Origin: Streptomyces ruber
Lineage (GTDB): Bacteria; Actinomycetota; Actinomycetes; Streptomycetales; Streptomycetaceae
NCBI RefSeq assembly: GCF_014648075.1
Contig: NZ_BMQK01000007.1
Span: 1 to 64,000 of the forward strand
Length of the DNA: 64,000 nucleotides
Reading direction: 5' to 3'
Shown: positions 1-7,793 of the stretch, piece by piece
How positions within the stretch are numbered: position 1 is the stretch's first letter
Layout: each line of letters begins with the position of its first letter
Program-made: the position numbers and the translations under genes
Notes under the pieces: generated by a model
Told to the model about the DNA's origin: nothing
Databases searched by the model: none
What the model saw: only the letters and a program-made list of their open reading frames with translations

Positions 1-97
1 AAACGCCCGGTTACATTCCGAACCCGGAAGCTAAGCCTTACAGCGCCGATGGTACTGCAGGGGGGACCCTGTGGGAGAGTAGGACGCCGCCGAACAA
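1..97 (+). rRNA. rrf: 5S ribosomal RNA, 3' part (5' end outside window)
   Basis: The first ~97 bases match the 3' three-quarters of a bacterial 5S rRNA: the loop with CCGAACCCGGAAG, the GCGCCGATGGTACTG segment and the terminal GGGAGAGTAGGACGCCGCC run are all recognisable. The 5' end lies before base 1. The exact mature 3' end cannot be fixed; it lies near 91-97. It is followed directly by a strong terminator, as expected for the last gene of an rRNA operon. Confidence 0.95.
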
Positions 98-109
98 ATT
101 TTGAGAGAG

Positions 110-140
110 AAATCCCCCGCACCTTCGGTGCGGGGGATTT
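110..140 (+). terminator. rRNA operon terminator
   Basis: A perfect GC-rich hairpin with a TTCG loop (stem AAATCCCCCGCACC / GGTGCGGGGGATTT) lies just after the 5S gene. It ends rRNA transcription before the HAD gene. Confidence 0.9.
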
Positions 141-168
141 CTGCGTTCAGGGCGTTTATGGTCTAGCC

Positions 169-813
169 ATGCGCTACGACCTCGTCATCTTCGACAACGA
201 CGGTGTTCTCGTCGACAGTGAGCCCCTTTCCAACCGGCTCCTGGCCGCCTATCTCACCGAGCTGGGGCACCCCACGTCGTACGAGGACTCCATCCGCGAC
301 TACATGGGAGCCGCCCTGCACCGCGTCCACGATCTCGTCCTCGAACGCACGGGACAGCGGCTGCCCGAGGAGTTCGACGAGGTGTTCCACCGGAGGGTGT
401 TCGCCGGGTTCGAGCGGGAGCTGCAGCCGGTGGACGGCGTCACGGACGTGCTGGAAAAGCTGGCCGCGGATGGAGTGCCGTACTGCGTGGCCTCCTCCGG
501 GAGCCATGAGCGGATCCGGGTGGGGCACCGGAAGACCGGTCTCGACCGGTGGTTCGACGACGGGCAGGTCTTCAGCTCGGAGGACGTCGGCCGGGGCAAG
601 CCGGCGCCGGACCTCTTCCTGTACGCGGCCGCAGGCATGGGCGTACCGCCCGAGCGGTGCGTGGTCGTCGAGGACAGTCCGCTCGGCGTACGGGCGGCCG
701 TGGCGGCGGGGATGGACGTGTACGGGTTCACGGCCATGACGCCCGCCGACAGGCTGAGCGGGGTGCGGGGACACTTCGCGGACATGCGGCAGCTGGTCGA
801 TCTGCTGAGCTGA
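169..813 (+). CDS. HAD-family hydrolase (beta-phosphoglucomutase / phosphatase-like)
   Basis: A 214-residue protein starting at MRYDLVIFDNDGVLVDS, the classical HAD motif I (nucleophile Asp in DNDGVLVDS, with N in place of the usual first-position M/L-D pattern). A cap domain with CIGx-like YMGAAL follows. Motif II is VASSGSHERI, motif III is the Lys of GKPAPDLFLYAA, and motif IV is VVEDSPLGVRAA. Length and order fit the subfamily IA phosphatases/phosphomutases (YieH/PGMB-like). It should hydrolyse or isomerise a small phosphorylated metabolite in the cytosol; the substrate cannot be told. The start is the ATG at 169, because upstream in-frame codons run through the rRNA terminator. Confidence 0.85.
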   Translation: MRYDLVIFDNDGVLVDSEPLSNRLLAAYLTELGHPTSYEDSIRDYMGAALHRVHDLVLERTGQRLPEEFDEVFHRRVFAGFERELQPVDGVTDVLEKLAADGVPYCVASSGSHERIRVGHRKTGLDRWFDDGQVFSSEDVGRGKPAPDLFLYAAAGMGVPPERCVVVEDSPLGVRAAVAAGMDVYGFTAMTPADRLSGVRGHFADMRQLVDLLS

Positions 814-850
814 TCTTTCAATACTTGACCGGACCGCTACCGTGGCGGTC

Positions 851-2023
851 ATGAGCGGCCGCGCACAGCTGATGTGGGACGAGGCAGTAACGGGCTACGA
901 CTTCGGCCCGGACCACCCGATGGACCCGGTCCGGCTCGCCCTGACCCGGAGCCTGGTCGGCGCCCTCGGTCTCGACCGGGAGGTGCGTGTCGCCGCGGCC
1001 GCGGCCGCCGGGGAGTCGACCCTGCGGCTCGTGCACCGCGAGGACTACGTGGCGGCGGTCAAGGCGGCCTCCGCCGATCCCCGGTCCGCCGACGGGTCCT
1101 ACGGCCTGGGCACCGTGGACGATCCCGCCTTCGCCGGTATGCACGAGGCGTCCGCGCTGATCGCCGGGCAGTCGGTGGGAGCGGCGGAGGCGGTGTGGCG
1201 CGGGGACGCACTGCACGCGGTCAACTTCACAGGCGGGCTGCACCACGCCATGCCGGGTGCCGCGTCCGGGTTCTGCGTGTACAACGACGCGGCGCTGGCC
1301 ATCGCGCGGCTGCTGGAACTGGGCGCCGAGCGGATCGCGTACGTGGACGTCGACGTGCACCACGGGGACGGGGTCCAGGCGGCGTTCTGGGAGGACCCCC
1401 GGGTGCTGACGATCTCCCTGCACGAGCACCCGCGGACGCTGTTCCCGCAGACCGGGTGGCCGGAGGAGACGGGAGCGGAGACCGCCGAGGGCTCGGCGGT
1501 CAACGTGGCGCTGCCGGCGGGCACCGGTGACGCGGGCTGGCTGCGGGCGTTCCACGCCGTCGTGCCCGAGGTCCTCGCCGGCTTCCGGCCGCAGGTCCTG
1601 GTGACCCAGCACGGGGCCGACACGCACATCGAGGACCCCCTGGCGCATCTGGCCGTGTCGCTGGACGCCCAGCGGGCCGTACAACTGGCCTGCCACGACC
1701 TGGCGCACGCGTACGCCGACGGGCGGTGGGTCGCCCTGGGCGGCGGCGGATACGCCGTGGTGGACGTCGTGCCGCGGTCCTGGACGCATCTCGTGGCCAT
1801 CGCGGTGGGGCGGCCGGTCGAGCCGGCGACGGTGATCCCCGAGAGCTGGCGGCAGGAGGTCTACGCCCGTACGCGGCAGCCCGCGCCCCGGCGCATGACC
1901 GACGGCCGGTGGCCGGTCTCCTGGGCGGACTGGGAGGCCGGGTACGACCCGGCGGACCGGCTGGACCAGGCCGTGCTCGCGGCACGGCGTGCGGTGTTCC
2001 CGCTGCGGGGCCTGCTGGCCTAG
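851..2023 (+). CDS. acuC: AcuC-type deacetylase (histone deacetylase family)
   Basis: A 390-residue class I-like Zn-dependent deacetylase. Visible motifs are the HH dyad in GGLHHAMPG, the metal-site stretch YVDVDVHHGDGVQAAF, the HEHP segment with a following FPQTG, the second metal Asp in QHGADTHIEDPLAHL, and the C-terminal GGGGYA loop. The family removes acetyl groups from lysine, for example on acetyl-CoA synthetase, linking it to acetate metabolism. The ATG at 851 gives the usual MSGRAQLMWDEA start; a GTG lies three codons upstream. No Shine-Dalgarno is seen before either, but TACCGT at 839-844 fits a -10 element, so a leaderless transcript is possible. Confidence 0.88.
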   Translation: MSGRAQLMWDEAVTGYDFGPDHPMDPVRLALTRSLVGALGLDREVRVAAAAAAGESTLRLVHREDYVAAVKAASADPRSADGSYGLGTVDDPAFAGMHEASALIAGQSVGAAEAVWRGDALHAVNFTGGLHHAMPGAASGFCVYNDAALAIARLLELGAERIAYVDVDVHHGDGVQAAFWEDPRVLTISLHEHPRTLFPQTGWPEETGAETAEGSAVNVALPAGTGDAGWLRAFHAVVPEVLAGFRPQVLVTQHGADTHIEDPLAHLAVSLDAQRAVQLACHDLAHAYADGRWVALGGGGYAVVDVVPRSWTHLVAIAVGRPVEPATVIPESWRQEVYARTRQPAPRRMTDGRWPVSWADWEAGYDPADRLDQAVLAARRAVFPLRGLLA

Positions 2024-2165
2024 GTCCGGGCGGACCCGGAGCCGCCTCACCGTACCGGCCCCGTAGCGCCGTGACGGCCTCCTCGTCGCGGCCGCTTAGG
2101 CCGACTGTGCGGTGTTTCCGCCGATCCGGGGTGGCCGCCGGGAGGCGTACGCCACCATCGGCCGT

Positions 2166-2981
2166 GTGTTGAGCACCGGAGCGCTGCGGGCCCATCTGCT
2201 GGCCGTGCGGCTCGCGGGAACCGTCGCCACGACGCGGGAGCAGAGCCTGCGCAGCTACCGGCTGTTCGAGGCCCGGGATCCCCGGGTGCTGATCGGGCTC
2301 AACCCCCGGCGGTCCTGGCGCCAGGCGGATCTGCTCCGCTTGATGGCAGAGAAGTGTGGAGTTTCGGACGATCCCTGCGTCACTTCTGGGCTGGATGTGA
2401 TCGATCCGGAGCGGACATTGAGCGGGTTGCATGCCTTCGCCGAACGCCTCGCGGATGCCGCACGACGCGGGGCGCCGGTACTCCTCGGCACCGGGCACCC
2501 GCACCGTCTGCTCGGCTTCTACGGCGCGCTGGCAGACGCCTTGTCGGCGGCGGGATGTGAGGTTCTCACCCCGGCGACGGGTGAACGAGTCGACATAACG
2601 ACCCGGTTCGGTCTACGCACGTACAACCTCGACTACGTACGAAGAGTCGCGCTGGTACGCGAACCCGGCGCGCGGAGCACGAGTTGTGAAACCGGCGCGC
2701 ACACACATTCGCCGCTCCCGGTACGCACGGTTCTGGACGCCGTCGCGCAGCGGGGCGGACCGCTGCCGGAACTCGTCATCGGGGACCACGGATGGGTCTG
2801 CGGCGCAGGTCAGCTGGGGTTCGAGGCCATCGGTCTGGCGGATACGAACGATCCCGCGCTCTTCGTCGGACAGGCAGAGGGGCGGGTGTCCGTCGTCGTT
2901 CCGGTAGATGACGCTGTGCGATCTGATTACTACCGACCGCTGACCCGCTACGTACTCAATCGGGCGTGTCTGTCACAGTAA
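2166..2981 (+). CDS. Conserved actinobacterial phosphatase-like protein
   Basis: About 271 residues from the GTG at 2166, chosen because conserved sequence begins at LSTGALRAHLLA; a GTG at 2112 would add 18 unconvincing residues. Notable blocks are LLGTGHPHRLLGFY, VDITTRFGLRT, HTHSPLPVRTVLDA, the GDHGWVCGAGQLG segment with GLADTNDPALF, and a conserved DYYRPLTRYVLNRACL tail. The His/Asp-rich blocks look like metal or phosphate ligands, and relatives I remember are labelled phosphatases, but I cannot assign a known catalytic fold. There is no signal peptide or membrane segment. It ends 130 bp before the small regulator at 3111. Confidence 0.6.
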   Translation: MLSTGALRAHLLAVRLAGTVATTREQSLRSYRLFEARDPRVLIGLNPRRSWRQADLLRLMAEKCGVSDDPCVTSGLDVIDPERTLSGLHAFAERLADAARRGAPVLLGTGHPHRLLGFYGALADALSAAGCEVLTPATGERVDITTRFGLRTYNLDYVRRVALVREPGARSTSCETGAHTHSPLPVRTVLDAVAQRGGPLPELVIGDHGWVCGAGQLGFEAIGLADTNDPALFVGQAEGRVSVVVPVDDAVRSDYYRPLTRYVLNRACLSQ

Positions 2982-3110
2982 GCCGCCGATGCCATCCCCT
3001 CTTCCCCACTCGCATCACCCGCCCCTAGTCTGGGGAGTGAGCGCGCAACGACGAAGAGTCACCGGAAGGGGAAGCCGGTGGCCGTCGAGTGCGGAAGGTT
3101 CAGGTGTGTC

Positions 3111-3323
3111 ATGGCTGCAGCTGGCGAGAGGCCTCTGAACGAGGTTCAGTTCCTGACCGTGGCGGAAGTCGCCTCGGTGATGCGAGTGTCGAAGATGACC
3201 GTGTACCGGCTGGTGCACAGCGGTCATCTGCCGGCGATCCGGGTGGGGAGGTCATTCCGAGTTCCGGAGCAAGCGGTTCACGAGTACCTCCGCGAGAGCT
3301 ACGTGGGGGTGGAGACAGCCTGA
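3111..3323 (+). CDS. bdtA: Excisionase-fold helix-turn-helix regulator (BdtA-like)
   Basis: A 70-residue protein consisting almost entirely of a MerR/excisionase-type winged helix: FLTVAEVASVMRVSKMTVYRLVHSG is the HTH and HLPAIRVGRSFRVPEQAVHEYL the wing and last helix (HTH_17 family). From memory, Streptomyces carry this 70-residue protein (BdtA) upstream of the bldN region in the same order. It should bind DNA; partners and targets are unknown. The ATG at 3111 is preceded by GGAAGG; a GTG at 3078 would add 11 residues not seen in relatives. Confidence 0.85.
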   Translation: MAAAGERPLNEVQFLTVAEVASVMRVSKMTVYRLVHSGHLPAIRVGRSFRVPEQAVHEYLRESYVGVETA

Positions 3324-3491
3324 TGGTCATCGAAGGGGTCGAGGGGCTCCGGCCTGCCCCACGGGGTGCCGGTGAGCTCCTCGGCCCCCTCGATTACGAG
3401 CTCAGGGCTCGGGCGGGTAGGCTAGCCCCTCGTAGGTCGTATGGGCCCATGGCGCCCAGCACCGAGTGATGAGAAGTGAGCGAGGGTAGTC

Positions 3492-3590
3492 GTGGGCTCT
3501 GTTATCAAGAAGCGGCGCAAGCGGATGGCCAAGAAGAAGCACCGCAAGCTGCTCAAGCGCACCCGCGTTCAGCGTCGCAACAAGAAGTAA
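3492..3590 (+). CDS. AURKAIP1/COX24-like tiny basic protein
   Basis: A 32-residue, extremely basic protein ([20 protein letters not shown], then [12 protein letters not shown]) with about half Lys/Arg. It fits the AURKAIP1/COX24 domain family, which in bacteria is a ribosome-associated small protein (bS22-like). It is too short for most gene finders but is universal in actinobacteria in this position. The GTG start at 3492 is preceded by GAGCGAGGG at 3478-3486. TAGGCT near 3419-3424 could be a -10 element. Transcription ends at the hairpin at 3733-3768. Confidence 0.85.
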   Translation: MGSVIKKRRKRMAKKKHRKLLKRTRVQRRNKK

Positions 3591-3989
3591 GGCACGCCCT
3601 GCGGGTGCCGGCCCCTGGGGACCGGCACCGTCACGGGGTACGCCCCGTCAGGGCGGTGTCCCGTGAGGGCTCGTCCCTCCCGGGTCGCCTTGCGCTTCTG
3701 CGAGAGCGCTGCAGCGCTGCGAAAAGCGCGCTCTGTGGCCCCTCACCGGTTCCGGTGAGGGGCCACAGTCGTCCTCCGGTGCCGCGACGCGCGCGGTGGG
3801 CCTCCGACCTGTGACCGTTCCACAACTGGCCGGGTCTGGTCGGACGTCGGGGTGCGCCGTCACTTCGGGCATCGGACGGTCATCACAGCGCAACAACAAC
3901 CCGCTAACGTGGCCGCACACGGGGAACGCGGCAGAGTACGGGCAGAGGCACTCGGTGCCGTCCCGACGTCTGGAAGTGAGGCGCTGATC
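3591..3989. other. Intergenic region: terminator of the small gene, promoter of the epimerase operon
   Basis: No gene is visible here. The left half carries the hairpin listed at 3733-3768. The right half must hold the promoter of the epimerase/acyltransferase operon; TAACGT at 3905-3910 matches the actinobacterial TAnnnT -10 pattern, but no good -35 is seen. Confidence 0.45.
3733..3768 (+). terminator. Strong hairpin terminator
   Basis: A 15-bp perfect stem (CTGTGGCCCCTCACC / GGTGAGGGGCCACAG) with a six-base loop lies 143 bp after the 32-residue gene. There is no U-run, as is usual for Streptomyces terminators. Confidence 0.8.
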
Positions 3990-5051
3990 TTGGGCAAGGT
4001 CGTACTCGTGACCGGGGTGGCCCGTCAGCTGGGGGGCCGGTTCGTACGACGGATCCAGCGCGACCCCCAGGTCGAGCGGGTGATCGCCGTGGACGTGCTG
4101 CAGCCCGAGCACCACCTGGGCGGCGCGGACTTCGTGCAGGCGGACATAAGGCAGCCCACGATCGGGCGGGTGCTGGCCGAGCACGACGTGGACACCGTGG
4201 TGCACATGGACGTCACGGGGACCCCGCTGGGCAGCGGCAGCCGGGCCACGGTCAAGGAGACCAACGTCATCGGCACCATGCAGCTGCTGGGCGCCTGCCA
4301 GAAGTCCCCGGCCGTGAAGCGGCTGGTGGTGAAGTCCAGCACGAACGTGTACGGCTCGGCGCCGCGCGATCCGGCCGTGTTCACCGAGACCACCCCGCCC
4401 AAGTCGCTGCCGAGCGGCGGTTTCGCCAAGGACACCGTCGAGGTCGAGGGGTACGTGCGCGGGTTCGCGCGCCGCCGGCCCGACGTCGCCGTGTGCGTGC
4501 TGAGGTTCGCGAACATCCTCGGGCCGAGCGCGGACTCGCCGCTCGCCTCGTACTTCTCGATGCCGGTGCTGCCGACCGTGCTGGGCTACGACCCGCGGCT
4601 GCAGTTCGCGCACGAGGACGACGTCATAGAGGTGCTGCGGATCGCCTCGCACGAGCCCGAGCGCGGGACGCTCAACAGCGGGACGTTCAACGTGGCGGGG
4701 GACGGCGTGCTGCTGCTGTCGCAGTGCGCCCGGCGGCTCGGCCGGCCGACGGTGCCGCTGCTGATGCCGGCCATCAGCTGGCTGGGCTCGGCCGTGCGTA
4801 CGCTGGGCGTGACGGACTTCTCGCCCGAGCAGTTGAGGCTGCTGACCCACGGACGCGTCGTGGCGACGAACCAGATGCGGGAGACGCTGGGCTACCAGCC
4901 GAAGTACACGACAGCGGAGACGTTCGCCGACTTCGTCCGCAGCCGCGGCCCGGGACTGCTGCCGCCGGAGGCCCTCGCCAGAGTCGTCGACCGGTTCGCC
5001 GCACTGCCCGCCCTGGGCGGAGGCCACCCCCCGACACAGAGCGCCAACTGA
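3990..5051 (+). CDS. NAD-dependent epimerase/dehydratase (extended SDR)
   Basis: A 353-residue extended short-chain dehydrogenase. The Rossmann start VVLVTGVARQLGGRFVRRI has a TGxxxxxG nucleotide site, the acidic end of strand 2 is VIAVDVL, and KSSTNVYGS with a downstream region in place of canonical YxxxK (FAKDTVEVEGYV) marks the catalytic area. The TTG at 3990, behind AAGTGAGG, begins exactly at the conserved LGKVVLVTG; upstream codons are not conserved. Fourteen bp separate it from the acyltransferase, so the two are co-transcribed and may act on the same lipid or sugar-lipid. The substrate is unknown. This pair lies beside bldN/rsbN in streptomycetes. Confidence 0.83.
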   Translation: MGKVVLVTGVARQLGGRFVRRIQRDPQVERVIAVDVLQPEHHLGGADFVQADIRQPTIGRVLAEHDVDTVVHMDVTGTPLGSGSRATVKETNVIGTMQLLGACQKSPAVKRLVVKSSTNVYGSAPRDPAVFTETTPPKSLPSGGFAKDTVEVEGYVRGFARRRPDVAVCVLRFANILGPSADSPLASYFSMPVLPTVLGYDPRLQFAHEDDVIEVLRIASHEPERGTLNSGTFNVAGDGVLLLSQCARRLGRPTVPLLMPAISWLGSAVRTLGVTDFSPEQLRLLTHGRVVATNQMRETLGYQPKYTTAETFADFVRSRGPGLLPPEALARVVDRFAALPALGGGHPPTQSAN

Positions 5052-5065
5052 GGAGCGCATCAACC

Positions 5066-6124
5066 ATGGCGGATGCCAAGGTCATTCCGTTCGACGACGA
5101 CCGGTCGCGTGCCGGTGCACTGCAGCGCCCGTCACGCCGCCGGACCGCGGGGAACCGGCGCAAGGGCGAGCCCGCGGTGATCCGTGAGGTCCAGCCCCTG
5201 CCCAAGCGATCGCTCGGGCAGGATGATGTTTCCGTGACGCATGAGCAGCCGGAGCCGCCGAAGCGGCTCGACCAGCCGCGGGAGGGCGGCCTGGAGCGCC
5301 GTGTCGCCGGCGGGCTGGCCTTCCTGCGCAAGCGCCTCACGGGCGACTACGAGATCGATGACTTCGGGTACGACGCCGAGCTCACCGACCAGGTGCTGAT
5401 GTCGCTGCTGCGGCCGATGTTCGAGAAGTACTTCCGGGTCGAGGTGAAGGGCATCGAGAACGTCCCCAGCGAAGGCGGGGCGCTGATCGTCGCCAACCAC
5501 TCCGGAACGCTGCCGCTGGACGGCCTGATGATGCAGGTCGCCGTGCACGACCACCACCCGGCCGACCGTCACCTGCGGCTGCTCGCGGCCGACCTGGTGT
5601 TCGTGCTGCCGGTGGTGAACGAGCTGGCCCGCAAGCTCGGGCACACCCTCGCCTGCGGGGAGGACGCCGAGCGGCTGCTGGCGCAGGGGGAGCTGGTCGG
5701 GGTGATGCCGGAGGGCTTCAAGGGCGTCGGCAAGCCGTTCAGCGAGCGGTACAAGCTGCAGCGGTTCGGCCGCGGCGGCTTCGTGTCGACCGCGCTGCGC
5801 CAGGGTACGCCGATCATTCCGTGCTCGATCGTGGGCGCCGAGGAGATCTACCCGATGCTCGGCAACGCCAAGACGCTGGCGCGGCTGCTCGGCTTCCCGT
5901 ACTTCCCGATCACCCCGACGTTCCCGTGGCTGGGTCCGCTGGGAGCGGTGCCGCTGCCGACGAAGTGGACCATCCAGTTCGGCGAGCCGATCCCGACGGA
6001 CGGCTATCCTCCGGAGGCCGCCGACGACCCGATGCTGATGTTCAACCTGACGGACCAGGTCAGGGAGCAGATCCAGCACACGCTGTACAAGCTTCTGGTG
6101 CAGCGGCGGTCGGTGTTCTTCTGA
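5066..6124 (+). CDS. PlsC-like lysophospholipid acyltransferase
   Basis: 352 residues: a polar, basic N-terminal ~95 residues, then an LPLAT domain. Motif I is NHSGTLPLDG, where His and Asp are separated by six residues rather than the classical four, a variant of HX4D. The substrate block is LAADLVFVLP, and motif III is GVMPEGFKGVGKPF, followed by KLQRFGRGGF and TPIIPCSIVGAEE. The family transfers an acyl chain from acyl-CoA/ACP to lysophosphatidic acid or a related acceptor at the inner membrane face. The start at 5066 has GGAG ten bases upstream, just past the epimerase stop. The gene ends 37 bp before a large bidirectional terminator. Confidence 0.85.
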   Translation: MADAKVIPFDDDRSRAGALQRPSRRRTAGNRRKGEPAVIREVQPLPKRSLGQDDVSVTHEQPEPPKRLDQPREGGLERRVAGGLAFLRKRLTGDYEIDDFGYDAELTDQVLMSLLRPMFEKYFRVEVKGIENVPSEGGALIVANHSGTLPLDGLMMQVAVHDHHPADRHLRLLAADLVFVLPVVNELARKLGHTLACGEDAERLLAQGELVGVMPEGFKGVGKPFSERYKLQRFGRGGFVSTALRQGTPIIPCSIVGAEEIYPMLGNAKTLARLLGFPYFPITPTFPWLGPLGAVPLPTKWTIQFGEPIPTDGYPPEAADDPMLMFNLTDQVREQIQHTLYKLLVQRRSVFF

Positions 6125-6160
6125 GTTCTTCGGCGCGTGCATGCGTTCTTCGGCGCGTGT

Positions 6161-6222
6161 CCTCGTGTACGGCGCTGGGGGCGCCCCCTGCTCAGGGGGC
6201 GCCCCCAGCGCCGTACACGAGG
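6161..6222. terminator. Large bidirectional terminator between convergent genes
   Basis: An inverted repeat of about 29 bp per arm (CCTCGTGTACGGCGC... and its complement ...GCGCCGTACACGAGG) lies between the acyltransferase (plus) and rsbN (minus). It is the longest such structure in this part of the window. Just before it GTTCTTCGGCGCGTG is repeated directly (6125 and 6144). Confidence 0.85.
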
Positions 6223-6229
6223 ATTGGGT

Positions 6230-7486
6230 CTACTCGGCGCCCCCGCCGTCGATGCCGAGGTCGGGCAGCAGGCCCGGGAGGAGTGGGGACAGGGTGACGT
6301 CCGGCTCTGCGGCCGGGCTGCTCCTGCCGGAGGACGGGGAGGAGTCGCCGGTGTCCTCCTGCGGGGGGTTCAGCAGGCCGCCCGTGTTGCCGCCGAGCAG
6401 GCCCTCGTCCTCGCGCTCACCGCCACCGGAGTCCGAGGCGGACGGCTTCGGAGGGTGGCTGCTGCGGCCGCTGTCCGGGGCACCGGAGTCGTCGACGCTG
6501 GGGGCCGGGCCGCCGGTGTGCTCCGTGGAGCCGGTGGAACCGGTGTCCGCGCCGTGCTGACGGCCGTCGCCGCTCCGGGCCGGGGACTCCGGCAGCAGTG
6601 ACTGGAGCGGGGCCACCTCGTCGTCTATGGCCGCGAACACCGACGAGACCTGCTGACTCACGTCCCCGAGCTGCACGGGGAGCCTGTCGCGCAGTGCCCC
6701 CCAGGCGCCGCGGTGGGAGTCGGAGAAGGCGGAGAGGGTCTTGATGGGGTCCAGGGAGTCCGGGTCGCTCCGGTACGCCGCGCGGAGCAGGCGGTGGCCC
6801 TCCGACGCGTCGTGCTGCATGCCGTTCAGCGCGCGGCGGACCTCGCCGAGCGCCTCGTGGTCGAGGGAGCCACCGCGGTCGCGCTCCACGAGCCGGCGGG
6901 CCTCGGCGAGCCGAGTGGACGCCTGGTCGAGGTAGAGCCGGCCGCGGTCCGTGCCCTCGTCGTCGGTCATGCTCAGCCGGAAGTCCTCGATGCCGCGCTT
7001 GAGGCCGTACAGCGAGTCACCGGGGAGGGCGTCGGAGCTGGCGGCGGCGACACCGCCGAAGGCTCCCGCGGCCACACTGACGCTGAGCCCGCCCGCGGCG
7101 AGCCCCTTGCTCAGCCGGGAACGGGGTCGCAGCTTCCCCAGCGGTCCGGCCCGGTGCGCGCCCCGTACCCGGTGGATGCTTCCCTTCTGCGCGGGCACCG
7201 AACGGGCCGCCGCCTCGCCCCCGGCGGCCGTGCCCTCCTGCAGCATGGCCTCCATCGCGGCCACGAGCTGCGCCCGCTGCACGACCTTGACCTCGGGATC
7301 GAGCTCCGGCCGGGGCAGCTCGCCCAGGCCCGTCGCGAGGGCCAGCAGACGGCCCTGTTCGGTTCGCTCCGCGGCAGCCGGGGCCGGGGCCTCGGGCTGC
7401 TCGGCCGCCGTGCCCCGGTCGGACAGCTCCTCCAGAGCCTGGGCGAAGGCGTTCGCCCGCCGGTGCGCCGATACGTTCGCGATCAC
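6230..7486 (-). CDS. rsbN: Anti-sigma factor RsbN (specific for sigma-BldN)
   Basis: A 418-residue single-pass membrane protein. The N-terminal cytoplasmic part (about 1-125, with AFAQALEELSD and an acidic/hydrophobic LLALATGLGELP segment) would bind the sigma factor; one transmembrane helix sits near residues 128-150 (GLAAGGLSVSVAAGAFGGVA). Outside is a DUF5667-like helical domain (SDALPGDSLYGLKRGIEDFR), then a Ser/Gly/Pro-rich tail. The GTG at 7486 with GAGGAGG upstream is chosen; earlier in-frame codons run into the promoter. Position just downstream of bldN and architecture match RsbN, which holds sigma-BldN until development. A sigma-BldN-type promoter (7618-7646) suggests feedback control. 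Confidence 0.88.
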   Translation of the reverse strand: MIANVSAHRRANAFAQALEELSDRGTAAEQPEAPAPAAAERTEQGRLLALATGLGELPRPELDPEVKVVQRAQLVAAMEAMLQEGTAAGGEAAARSVPAQKGSIHRVRGAHRAGPLGKLRPRSRLSKGLAAGGLSVSVAAGAFGGVAAASSDALPGDSLYGLKRGIEDFRLSMTDDEGTDRGRLYLDQASTRLAEARRLVERDRGGSLDHEALGEVRRALNGMQHDASEGHRLLRAAYRSDPDSLDPIKTLSAFSDSHRGAWGALRDRLPVQLGDVSQQVSSVFAAIDDEVAPLQSLLPESPARSGDGRQHGADTGSTGSTEHTGGPAPSVDDSGAPDSGRSSHPPKPSASDSGGGEREDEGLLGGNTGGLLNPPQEDTGDSSPSSGRSSPAAEPDVTLSPLLPGLLPDLGIDGGGAE

Positions 7487-7793
7487 TGGCGGCACCTCCT
7501 CTCGTCGTGACGGTCGACTCCCCAGGGGTTCCTGAGGGTTGCACACCCCCGACCACTTGAACACGATCGAGTGATCGATGTCGGCCAAGGTGTGACCACA
7601 GGGAGCCTGCATCCCGCACAACGAGCGGCGCGGCACTTGGGTTACGGACGAAGCGTGAAGGAACCCGCGCGCCAACGGGCGCGTGCACTGCGTGAGTTGA
7701 ACGTCGCCGAGCGTAGGCGACCGGCCCCGGTCGTGCCGGGGCCGGTGCGTGGTCCGGTGTCCCGGCGGCTCGCGCGCGGGGAGGAGGCGACGC
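7487..7793 (-). other. bldN-rsbN intergenic region
   Basis: 307 bp without a gene separate the bldN stop from the rsbN start, both on the minus strand. The region holds the candidate sigma-BldN promoter at 7618-7646. GCGCGCC/GGCGCGC-like and CCGGCCCCGGTCGTGCCGGGGCCGG (7721-7745) inverted repeats toward the bldN side may end bldN transcription. Confidence 0.5.
7618..7646 (-). promoter_or_regulatory. Candidate sigma-BldN-dependent promoter of rsbN
   Basis: On the minus strand CGTAAC (7646-7641) is followed after 17 bases by CGTTGT (7623-7618), close to the CGTAAC/CGTTGA pair I remember for sigma-BldN promoters. The start of transcription would fall near 7610, leaving a leader of about 125 nt before rsbN. 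This fits the known logic in which sigma-BldN drives the gene for its own antagonist. Confidence 0.7.
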
